In this document: in pieces, positions 45,208 through 57,200 of the stretch
Layout: each line of letters begins with the position of its first letter
Position numbering within the stretch: the first letter of the stretch is position 1
NCBI RefSeq assembly: GCF_900142985.1
Contig: NZ_LT670849.1
Location: 2,480,001 to 2,544,000 of the forward strand
Direction: 5' to 3'
From: Bradyrhizobium erythrophlei
Lineage (GTDB): Bacteria; Pseudomonadota; Alphaproteobacteria; Rhizobiales; Xanthobacteraceae
Length of the DNA: 64,000 nt
Made by a program: the position numbers and the translations under genes
Notes under the pieces: generated by a model
What the model was told of the DNA's origin: nothing
The model's database searches: none
What the model saw: only the letters and a program-made list of their open reading frames with translations

Positions 45208-48200
45208 TCAAGAATGGAGGATGAAATTACTGGCGTGCAGACTTGCGACGGCAACGTTCTTCAAGAGCACGCTGTCCGTGGCGTCGATGGTGACAAGCGT
45301 ATCGTTTCCGACCTGCGTCTCGGTCGGCGGCGCGGATGTCGAAGTGCCAGAAAATTGACGAAGATCGAGGGTGTCAAGCGAGGCATTGAAATCCGTAATC
45401 GTGTGCTGAACCGCCGTGGGCCCGCCCGTCGGCTTGAACACGAATTGATCTATTCCGCCGCCTCCCGTCAAAACGTCCGAACCGCCGCCGGAGAAGATGA
45501 CGTCGTTTCCGGTCGTCCCCTTCAGATTGTTGTTCGAGTTTTCGTTGAAGACGAAATTGACCGTCTCGGTCGCCCCGAAATTGTCGACGGCCGTCAACGT
45601 CACCATGTCCTGGCTCGGCGGCGTGGCACCAGGATTGTAAGTAATGCCGCTTGCCAGGACGGCATTGACCGCCGACAACGAACCCGAGGTCGACGCCGGC
45701 GAAATGCTGGATCCCTCGGCAGCCTCAGCGGTTGTCGCCGTGAGGGTGATCGAAGTAACACCGGGATCCGAATCCGAGATCTGCAGTCCCGAGACCGTCG
45801 TGGTCCCACCGTTGTTGGTGGTCGATAAATTGTTGGTCAGGATGAAGGGCGCCTGGTGGTTCCAGGTAATATCGGTGCCACCGCTGCCGTCGGGACCAAC
45901 AGTAAATTCGCTGGGATTGTAGTTGCCGGTCAACGCAAACGAACCGGTTCCGTAGTTGACCTGGAGGCCGCCGGAATTGGTGACGGTTACGCCTGACGAA
46001 ATTCCGACGAGATCGATTGTGTCGCCCGGGGCAAAGCCGGTAACGGTCCCCGTGAAAGGCGAATGCACGACATCGTCAAGCACGAGCGTTCCCGTAGTCG
46101 ACATACCCGTGGCAAATTGAACATGTGCGTCTGAGGCGCCCGCGAATTCCATCGTCCCGCTGACAATCATCACGGCGCCGCCGCCCGTGACCGGCCCCGC
46201 TATTGTCAGATTTCCCGTCTCGACTTGGATCGTCCCGACGTTTGTCGTCCCGGAAAGTCCGGTAATCGACGAGGTACCATTGCTCTCGATCAGACCCGTG
46301 TTGGTCAGCGTACTGGTACCGGTAAACGTGTTGGTCCCGTCGATCGACCATTCGGCTCCGGTCTCGTTGGTGAATGTCGCGTCGTAGGCTACGACGTCAC
46401 CGATCAAGTGCCCGCCATTATTAATCGCAGCCGTACCGACCCCGGTAGTCGACGCCTCAATCGCGCCAACACCGCCCGTAATCACATCGCCCGACGACGT
46501 GCTGATGGATATGTCGCCCGCACCGGTGCTGAGCGCGAAAATTCCGTAATCCGTCGTCCCGGTGATCGTTACTCCGGAAACGACGTTGACCGCGACATCC
46601 CCCGTGCCGCCACTGTCTTGAGTTGCACGTATGCCGTCGGTCTCGCCGATCACAGTGGTGTTGGCGGCATCGTTGACGGTGACGTCGCCTTGTCCAAAGT
46701 TGAAGGCATTGATTCCGGGGCCGCCGGCTGCATCGACATTGGCGGAGTTGTTGATGATGACAGTGCCATTGACGTTCAGATTGGCTGTCGCGCTTGTCCC
46801 TCCGAAGAAGCCGGCTACGATTCCGGAAGGAGCTGATCCGCTATTGGTCAAGATGGTTCCGGCGTTGATGGAACCGGCGGCTGTCACCATGACCGTCGCA
46901 TCAGCCGAGACCGAAATTGCGGTCGCTTCGTTGACGGCGTCTATGCCGGCGCTGCCGGAATTGATCGTATCCCCGGCCGTCGTTACAGCGATGTTACCGG
47001 TGCCGAAGGCGAAAGCCCCAATGCCGTATGCTGCCTGATTATTCGGCTGAGCTGTCGTCGCGCTCTGCGTTGCAGTGATACTCGACCCTGATGCAACCTG
47101 AACGGTAACGTTTCCGTTGCCATAGTTGAACGCTTTTATTCCGTCCCCCGCAGCAGCCGAGATGCCGGCCCCTCCCGCCAAGTCGACCAACACGTTCCCG
47201 GCCACATTGGGATTGAACGTGCTGGAATTGGTGCTTGGGTTGAAGCCGGCCTCGATTCCGGCAGGGGCGAACCCGCCATTGTCTTCATTGACGCCTGAAT
47301 CGATCGTACCCTGCGCGACGACCGTGATTGAACTGGTGATATTTTCGGGGTTGGCCGTTGAATTCGCCTGATTGATGGCCTGGATACCCGAACTCCCGGA
47401 ATGGATGGTCGTCCCGGACGCCACGGTAACGTTGATGTTTCCCGCCTCAAAAGCGGAGGCGCCAATTCCATATTGGGCGTTACCTTCCCCGGTGGTACCG
47501 GCAGCCGTCGCCGTGACGTTGCCACCCACACCGGTCCCGCCGACACCGTCCGTTACCGAGATATTGCCAACACCGTCGTTGAAGGCAAAAATTCCATATC
47601 CGCCGCCGGCCGTGATGTTGGCGCCGTTGTTGATGGTGACATTGCCGAATACGGCTGTCGTCGGCCCCGATCCTCCGTTAAAGCCGGCTTTGATACCTCC
47701 CGGTTCATTGCCTGCACTCGGCGGCGTGGCGCCGGAGTTGATGGTGCCGTCGGTAGAAACCGAAATCGAGCTGTTGGCCGACTGCGCGATGGACGATGCA
47801 TGGTCCTGGGCGTTGATGCCGGAGCTGCCGGAATTCAAGACGTTTCCGGGCGACGTATTGACGATGACATTGCCCCCGGAAGAAACAGCCGAGATCGCGA
47901 TTCCCGGATTTGTCGTCGTCCCTGCGCCTGTTCCTGTGATCGTTGCTACGCCATTTGTATCGATGCTGATCGGTCCAGTGCCGGTGGTGCTGGCGTTGAT
48001 CCCGTTGACCGCACCCGACACACTGCCGCTGTCGACGATGATGGTAGCACCGGTGCCGGAAACGATGCTCGTGTTGATTCCGTTCCCGCCGGCGGACGTG
48101 ATCGAGCCTGCGTTGACGAGCGCGATGTTGGCGTTGGCCGCGGACGTGGTCGTCAGATTGACGCCATTGGCCGTGCCCGAAAGCCCCGAAATCGAGGAGC

Positions 48201-51200
48201 CCTGGGTGATCTCCACGGTGAGGAAGTGGCCGGCCGTAGGGTCGCTTGACGACGCCGCGAAACCAGGACCACCCGATCCGGAGATCGTCGCGTTCGAAAG
48301 GACATAGAATTGTTGCGATGACAGCACCGGCTCGGTGAGCGGGCCGGACGAGCCGCTGATGGTTGGCGCACCGCTCGGGACAAGCTGAATTTCGTTCGAG
48401 GAAAGCAAGCTGAATTGTGCGCCGGCAGCGAAATTGGAAAGCTGAATATTCTCTGAAGTACTGTTTGACAGAGTAATTTGGAGGAAAGTTTCAGTAACGC
48501 CACTGACAACTTGCGTGATGACGCTAGCACTTTGAATCGACACGCCATTCGGAAGCGAAAGCTGGATAGTATCGCCGATCTGCATGTTGGCGATCAGGCC
48601 AGCAAACGCAGAGGGATCGTCGAGCATCAGAAGTCCATTGCCGTCGAAAAACGAAACAGCTTGTCCCGCCGCAAAAGCGTTCGTCAGTTCCAGGGTTGAA
48701 AAATCGCCGATGGTGAAGGTACCGCTGGCCCCGTTGAAACCCGAGACAGCTCCCCCGATATAGGTGTACGAGTCCGCAGACAGATTCACCGCGCCCGAGT
48801 TGTTGAATGCAAGCGTTCCGGATGCTCCAAAGACGCTTGTTCCGCTCGCGTTGATGGTACCGGCATTGTTGACGGCATTGGTGCCGCCCCCGAAGAAGTT
48901 CCCTCCGTTGACGTTCCAGATACCGCCGCTGTTATTGTTGAAGGTCCCATTCGCCAGGCCGATATTGCCCTTGATCGTGCCGGAATTATTGATGGTCAGG
49001 CTGCCATTATAATCCGCCACCGCCAGATTCTGTTCGCTGGTGGAGAATTGATCGGCGGTGACCGTGCCGGAATTCGCGAATGACGCGGCCTTCGTACTTT
49101 CGTTGTTGATCTGGATAACCGGCCTGGAGACTGAACCGAGCCCGTCGACCGAGCCTGTGTTTGTGACTGTGATCAGACCGTTGGTGCCGGCACCTGCTGC
49201 CGTGCCCGTTCCGGCGGAAATCCCGACGCCGGTCGCAACCGTGATCGCTCCGTGATTGGTGACCGCAGCATTGCCGCCGCCTTGCGCAAAAGCTGACACG
49301 CCCTGCGCCGTCGCGGTGATGATCGAGGAAGCTTCGAGCGTGGCCGTTACATTTCCGGTGCCCCAATTGTAGAGCCCAACGCCCGCGCCCAGGGCCGTAT
49401 GAATCGTCGCACTGCTGTCGACGCTGACGTTGCCTTGCACATTCGAGGCGAACGTTCCCGAGTTGCCGCCGTTGTAACCGGCCCAGATTCCGCCCGGTTC
49501 TCCGCCCGTCGTAGCCAATCCCGAGTTGATCGTTCCGAGAGCAGTGATGCCAATCGTGCTCGTCGCTGCGGCCGAGATGTTGATGGCGTTGTTGTTGGCT
49601 TGAATGCCTGTCGAGCCCGAGTTGATGGTGTCGCTTGTCGCGGCGGTCGAGATCGAGATATCGCCGACGCCGAAGACGCTCGCCAGAATTCCGAATCGAT
49701 CCGGCGTCGTGACCGTCGTGCCTGCAAGATCGGCGACGGTGATATTGCCGTTGCCGTAGTTATAGGTGCGGATTCCGTCACCGGCGGCCGCATTGATATT
49801 TGCGGAATTATTGACGAACACATTGCCAAAAACAGCAGGATTCGGTGAACCGCCGTTCGCGGTGGTGCCGTTATAGCCTGCGATAATTCCTGCCGGTGGA
49901 AAGTACGAACTGGTCAGGGTCGTGCCTGAATTGATGGTGCCGGCGGCTGTGACCGTAATCGAACTCGTGGTGAGGCCACCGACCTGCGGGACCGACGTCG
50001 CGTCGTTGAAGGCGCTGATGCCGGCACTGCCTGACGTGATGATATCGCCTGATGCGGTCGTGACGGAGACGCTTCCCGTGCCAAAAGACGCCGCGGAAAT
50101 TCCAATCAGCTGGCTGCCGGTGATGGAGATGCCCGAAGCCGTCATGACCGTGACGTTGCCATTTCCGTCGGTAAAGGCGCGGATGCCGTTGTTACCGCCG
50201 CTGATATTTCCGGTCTGAGCGACGATTATGTTGCTGCTATTCGCGGGGTTCAGGATCTCGGCGAGAATTCCGCTGTTGCCGGTGCCAGTGCCGGTGACGT
50301 TGCCGGAGCCATTGATCGATATGCTTCCGGAGGCCGAGCTATTCTCTTCCGCGAATATGCCTTGGCCGGATTGGCCAATTATGGGTCCCGATCCCGTCAC
50401 CGTGATGTTGCCGGTACCGTTCTGAACGACCGAGATGCCGATCTTCCCGCCGGTGACGGCGCCGGCCGGCGTGATCGAGACGTTGCCGCCGGAGGCGGTC
50501 ACGTCGATGGCATCGGCCAATGTCGAGGTGACGCTTCCATTGCCGGTGATCGTAACCGCGGCGCCGCTGGACACAGCAGAAACGGCGGCAGACTGGGTGC
50601 TCGAGACCGTGGAATCGAGCTGGAGCGTGCCGCTGGTCCCGCCGAAACTGACATTGGTGCCGCCGCTCACTGCGGCAAGTTCGATCGTCGCATTCTGAAT
50701 GATCAACGAACTGCCGGCCAGATTGGTCAGCGTGCCCATAAGCTGCAGGGTACCCTGCTGCACATTGATCGATCCGCTGTTGTTGAAGGCGACATTGACG
50801 ACGGTCTTGCCGTTGCCGGTCTTCTGCCAGGTACCGAGGTTGGTGACCGTCCCCGCCGTCCCGCTGGTGCTCTGGATCACGAGCGCATTGCCGCCGCCGG
50901 TGATCGTTGCATCCGTGAACGTCGCCCCGACATCGAGGGTCAGCGACGAGCCATTGTTCAGGTTGATGATGTCGTTGAAGTTGTTGCCTGCTCCCGTCGT
51001 CGAGCTCGTGCCCTGAAGGTCCAGCGTTCGTGCACTCAACGTCAGCGTCGTGCCGCCGGCAAAGGTCGCGCCGGACTGCGCCTTGGTCTCCGACCCGGCC
51101 CCGCTGCCGGTCTCGGTGCTGTTGCCGGAGAAGCTCGTCGCACCCGTCACCGTCAACAGCCCGCTGCCCGTCAGCGTGCCGCCCGATTCCGTCAGGCTCG

Positions 51201-54200
51201 TCGCTGTCGTGCCGGCCGTGGAGAGATTGAGCGTTCCGGAACTGATCGTGGTCGCCCCAAGCCCGGTGATCGTCCCCAGCAAGTTCGCCGTGCCGCCGTT
51301 GACCGTGGTCGAGGATGCATTGTAGGTGCCGTTGACGGTCGTCGTCCCGCCGCCGAAGATCACGCCCGACGTAATGCTCGATGCACTGTCCAGCGTCCGC
51401 GTTCCGCCGCCGAACTCAATGGACCCGGCACCCTGGTAGCTCGCATTGGTGTCGGTACCGCCACCGGTGAGGTTCAGCACGCCGTTGTTGACCAGCACCG
51501 TGCCATTGGTCGTGCTGAACGCGACGCTGATGGTATCGTTGCCGCTCGAGTTGCCGGTCTTCTGCCAGGTGCCGAGGTTGGTGACCGTCCCCGCCGTCCC
51601 GCTGGTGCTCTGGATCACGAGCGCATTGCCGCCGCCGGTGATCGTTGCATCCGTGAACGTCGCCCCGACATCGAGGGTCAGCGACGAGCCATTGTTCAGG
51701 TTGATGATGTCGTTGAAGTTGTTGCCTGCTCCCGTCGTCGAGCTCGTGCCCTGAAGGTCCAGCGTTCGTGCACTCAACGTCAGCGTCGTGCCGCCGGCAA
51801 AGGTCGCGCCGGACTGCGCCTTGGTCTCCGACCCGGCCCCGCTGCCGGTCTCGGTGCTGTTGCCGGAGAAGCTCGTCGCACCCGTCACCGTCAACAGCCC
51901 GCTGCCCGTCAGCGTGCCGCCCGATTCCGTCAGGCTCGTCGCTGTCGTGCCGGCCGTGGAGAGATTGAGCGTTCCGGAACTGATCGTGGTCGCCCCAAGC
52001 CCGGTGATCGTCCCCAGCAGGTTCGCGGTGCCATTCTGGACGTTTGTCGACGACGCATTATAGGTGCCGTTGATCGTCGTGGTGGTGCCCGTGCCGCCGA
52101 AGATCACGCCCGACGTAATGCTCGATGCACTGTCCAGCGTCCGCGTTCCGCCGCCGAACTGAACCTGCCCCGAGCCCTGGTAGCTCGCATTGGTGTCGGT
52201 GCCCCCACCGGTAAGATTCAACACTCCATTCTGGACCAGCACCGTGCCATTGGTCGTGCTGAACGCGACGCTGATGGTATCGTTGCCGCTCGAGTTGCCG
52301 GTCTTCTGCCAGGTGCCGAGGTTGGTGACCGTCCCCGCCGTCCCGCTGGTGCTCTGGATCACGAGCGCATTGCCGCCGCCGGTGATCGTTGCATCCGTGA
52401 ACGTCGCCCCGACATCGACGGTCAGTGACGAACCATTGTTCAGGTTGATGATGTCGTTGAAATTGTTGCCTGCTCCGGTCGTCGAGCTCGTGCCCTGAAG
52501 GTCCAGCGTTCGTGCACTCAACGTCAGCGTCGTGCCGCCGGCAAAGGTCGCGCCGGACTGCGCCTTGGTCTCCGACCCGGCCCCGCTGCCGGTCTCGGTG
52601 CTGTTGCCGGAGAAGCTCGTCGCACCTGTCACCGTCAACAGCCCGCTGCCCGATAGGGTTCCGCCCGACTGGTTAAGACTCCCGACGGTCATCTGCGCGT
52701 TCGAGGTAAACGTACCTCCGCTTAGGGCAATCGACCCCTGAAGATTCGAGACAGTCGAGGCGCTGCTGACGGTGAACGTTCCGTTGCTGACACTGAGCGT
52801 AGACCCAGCGACGCTATAGAGGCCATCGATCGTCGAAGTGCTGCTATTGAAGAGCACATTATCGGCGACGCCGATCAGGACGTCGTCAGTGGATATCGGA
52901 AGGGCCAGCGTGCTCCAGTTCCCAGCAGTACCCCAGTTCTGGCCGGTCTGACCGATCCACTGAACCGTAAAGTTGGGCAGCGTGAACTGCACGGTGTTGC
53001 TGGTACCGACATTGCCCGCCGCGTCGGTTACCTTGGCAACCAACGAATTGGTTCCCGAGACCAGCGGGACGCTTATGCTCCACGAACCGTCGCCAAGAAC
53101 TGTTGTCGTCGCGACCGCGGTCGTGCCGCCATTGTCGAAAATCTTGACCGTGGCGCCCGCATCCAGAACATCGACTTGACCGGAGATCGTTTGGCTGGTC
53201 TGGCTGGTCGTGCCTCCGGTTGTCGTAATTGATACCGTCGGGGCCGTGGTGTCGATCTGCAACGTACCGGTCGGATTGACGTTGCTGGCGCCGGTCAGAA
53301 CCGCGGCGTTCCCGGCGGCATCCTTGATCGTCCCACCGTTCAGAAGCAACGCATTGGTTGCCGCGGTCGCAAGGTCGGCCGCATCCTGCCCGCTGCCGGT
53401 CGCGCCCACCGTGTAGTTGAACACCAGCGAAGTCGACCCGCTGCCGCTCACATAGGTCGCGATCGCGCCGTTGCTCAGTTTCAGCGTCGGCGAACCGCCA
53501 GTCGTGTTCACCGTCACCACTTCGCTGAAGTTGACCGTGAAGGCCACCACCGTTCCCGGGCCATCGTCGCCTGACGGCGCCGTCACCGAGGCCACCGTCG
53601 GCGCCGTGGTGTCGATCTGCAGCGTCCCGGTCGGGTTGACGTTGCTGGCACCCGTCAGGACCGCGACGTTGCCGGCGACATCCTTGATCGTGGCGCCATT
53701 CAAAAGCAAAGCGTTGGTTGCCGCGGTCGCGAGGTCGGTGGCATCCTGCCCGCTGCCGGTCGCGCCCACCGTGTAGTTGAACACCAGCGAAGTCGACCCG
53801 CTGCCGCTCACATAGGTCGCGGTCGCGCCGTTGCTCAGCGTCAGCGTCGGCGAACCGCCTGTCGTGTTCACCGTCACCGCTTCGGTGAAGTTGACCGTGA
53901 AGGCCACCACCGTTCCCGGGCCATCGTCGCCTGACGGCGCCGTCACCGAGGCCACCGTCGGCGCCGTGGTGTCGATCTGCAGCGTCCCGGTCGGGTTGAC
54001 GTTGCTGGCACCCGTCAGGACCGCGACGTTGCCGGCGACATCCTTGATCGTGGCGCCATTCAAAAGCAAAGCGTTGGTTGCCGCGGTCGCGAGGTCGGTG
54101 GCATCCTGCCCGCTGCCGGTCGCGCCCACCGTGTAGTTGAACACCAGCCCGGTCGACCCGCTGCCGCTCACATAGGTCGCGGTCGCGCCATTGCTCAGCG

Positions 54201-57200
54201 TCAGCGTCGGCGAACCGCCTGTCGTGTTCACCGTCACCGCTTCGGTGAAGTTGACCGTGAAGGCCACCACCGTTCCCGGGCCATCGTCACCCGATGGTGC
54301 TGTTACCGAGGCCACCGTCGGCGCCGTGGTGTCGATCTGCAGCGTCCCGGTCGGGTTGACGTTGCTGGCACCGGTCAGGACCGCGACGTTGCCGGCGACA
54401 TCCTTGATCGTGGCGCCATTCAAAAGCAAAGCGTTGGTTGCCGCGGTCGCGAGGTCGGTGGCATCCTGCCCGCTGCCGGTCGCGCCCACCGTGTAGTTGA
54501 ACACCAGCCCGGTCGACCCGCTGCCGCTCACATAGGTCGCGGTCGCGCCATTGCTCAGCGTCAGCGTCGGCGAACCGCCTGTCGTGTTCACCGTCACCGC
54601 TTCGGTGAAGTTGACCGTGAAGGCCACCACCGTTCCCGGGCCATCGTCACCCGATGGTGCTGTCACCGACGCCACCGTCGGCGCCGTGGTGTCGATCTGC
54701 AGCGTCCCGGTCGGGTTGACGTTGCTGGCACCCGTCAGGACCGCGACGTTGCCGGCGGTGTCCTTGATCGTCGCACCGTTCAGAAGCAGCGCATTGGTCG
54801 CAGTCGCAAGATCGGTGGCATCCTGCCCGCTGCCGGTCGCGCCCACCGTGTAGTTGAACACCAGCCCGGTCGACCCGCTGCCGCTCACATAGGTCGCGGT
54901 CGCGCCATTGCTCAGCGTCAGCGTCGGCGAACCGCCTGTCGTGTTCACCGTCACCGCTTCGCTGAAGTTGACCGTGAAGGCCACCACCGTTCCCGGGCCG
55001 TCGTCGCCCGATGGCGCCGTCACCGAGGCCACCGTCGGCGCCGTGGTATCGATCTGCACACCGGTATCGAGCGTGACACCACCGGTTACAAGCCCGTTGC
55101 CCGCAGTGTCCTTGATCGACCCCGTATAGCCGGTCACCGTGAGATCATTGGTGTCGTGGCCCGACGCAACCGTGTAGACAAACGTCAGCGACGTTGTTCC
55201 CGACCCGCTGCTATAAACTGCGGTTGCGCCGTTATTCAGCGTGAGCGCAGCCCCACTCGCGACCGTCAACGCCTCGCTCGCCGTCAACGTGAATGTCACT
55301 GACTGGCCAACGTCGAGATCGGTGCCATTCGAGGTCGCGTCTGTCAGCGACGTCACTGTCGGCGCTGTGGTACTGAGGTCGAAGGTCACCGTATTGCTGG
55401 TGCCGGTATTGCCCGCTCCATCGGTGACCTTGGCGACGAGCAAATTGGGGCCCGTCGCCAGCGTGACATCGGTGTTCCAGTTTCCACCGGCCAGGACGGT
55501 CGTCGTCGCGACAGGCGTCAGCCCGCCATTGTCGTAGATATTGACGGTCGCGCCAACGTCGCCGATATCGGCACTGCCCGAGATCAGCTGGACATTCTGG
55601 TTTGTCGTTCCGCCTGATGTGTTGATCGAGACGGTCGGTGCAGTGGTGTCGATCTGAACATGGGTGTCCAGCGTCACCCCGCTTTTAACCAGCGCGTTGC
55701 CGGCGCCATCGGTGATCGAGCCGCTGTAGCCCGTCACCGTCAGGTCGCTGGTGTCCTGGCCGGCGACGACCGTGTAGACAAACTGGCCGGTCGAACTGTT
55801 GTAAAGCGCTGAGGCTCCGTTGCTCAGCGTCAGCGCTGCGCCATTGGCGATCGTCAGCGTCTCGCTGACGCTCAACGTGAACGTCACCGATTGTCCGGCA
55901 TTCAGGTCGCTGCCGTTCGTCGTCGTATCCGTCAGCGACGTCACCGTCGGTGCAATCGTGTCGATCTGGACATGGGTGTCCAGTGTGACCCCGCTCTTGA
56001 CCAGCGCGTTGCCGGCCGCATCGGTGATCGAGCCGGTGTAACCCGTCACCGTCAGGTCGCTGGTGTTGGTATCCCCGGACAGAACCGTGTAGACGAACTT
56101 CGCGGTCGTGCTGTTGTAGACCGCCGAAGCGCCGTTGCTCAGCGTCAGCGCCGCGCCATTGGCGATCGTCAGCGTCTCGCTGCCGGTCAAGGTGAACGTC
56201 ACCGACTGGCCGGCATTGAGGTCGCTGCCGTTTGTCGTCGCATCCGCCAGCGACACCACCGTCGGCGCAACCGTGTCGATCTGGACATGCGTGTCCAGTG
56301 TGACCCCGCTCTTGACCAGCGCGTTGCCGGCGCCATCGGCAATCGAGCCGGTGTAACCCGTCACCGTCAGGTCGCTGGTGTTGATATCCCCGGACTGAAC
56401 CGTGTAGACGAACTTCGCAGTCGTGCTGTTATAGACCGCCGAAGCGCCGTTGCTCAGCGTCAGCGCCGCGCCATTGGCAATCGCCAGCGCCTCACTGTCG
56501 GTCAGCGTGAAAGTCACTGACTGGCCGGCGTCGAGATCACTACCATTCGTGGTCGTATCCGTCAGCGACGCTACCGTCGGCGCAACCGTGTCGATCTGGA
56601 CATGGGTGTCGAGCGTCACCCCGCTCTTGACCAGCGCATTGCCGGCGCCATCGCTGATCGAGCCGCTGTAGCCCGTCACCGTCAGGTCACCGGTGTCCTG
56701 GCCGGCGATCACCGTGTAGACGAACTTCCCCGTCGCGCTGTTGTAGATGGCTGAAGCGCCGTTACTCAACGTCAGCGCCGCGCCATTGGCAATCGTCAGC
56801 GGCTCGCTGCTAGTCAGCGTGAACGTCACCGACTGACCGGCATTGAGGTCGCTGCCATTCGTCGTCGTATCCGTGAGCGACGCAACCGTCGGCGCAACCG
56901 TGTCGATCTGGACATGCGTGTCGAGCGTCACCCCGCTCTTGACCAGCGCGTTGCCGGCAGCATCGGTGATCGAGCCGGTATAGCCCGTCACCGTCAGATC
57001 GCTGGTGTTGGTATCGCCGGACTGAACCGTGTAGACGAACTTCCCCGTGGCGCTGTTAAAGACCGCCGAAGCGCCGTTACTCAACGTCAGCGCCGCGCCA
57101 TTGGCAATTGTCAGCGTCTCGCTTGCGGCAAGCGTGAACGTTACCGACTGTCCGGCATTGAGGTCGCTGCCGTTCGTCGTCGTATTCGTCAGCGACACCA

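Noticed and set aside
45208..45900. Autotransporter (type V) C-terminus for the giant protein
   Set aside because: No beta-barrel pattern or terminal aromatic residue is present; the C-terminus has an RTX-like element and a type I-type tail.
50362..52428. A 688-codon open frame on the plus strand inside the giant gene
   Set aside because: It is antisense to the repeat array, its composition is Arg/Gly-rich with no domain, and its periodicity follows the sense repeats. The frame is open because of codon bias.
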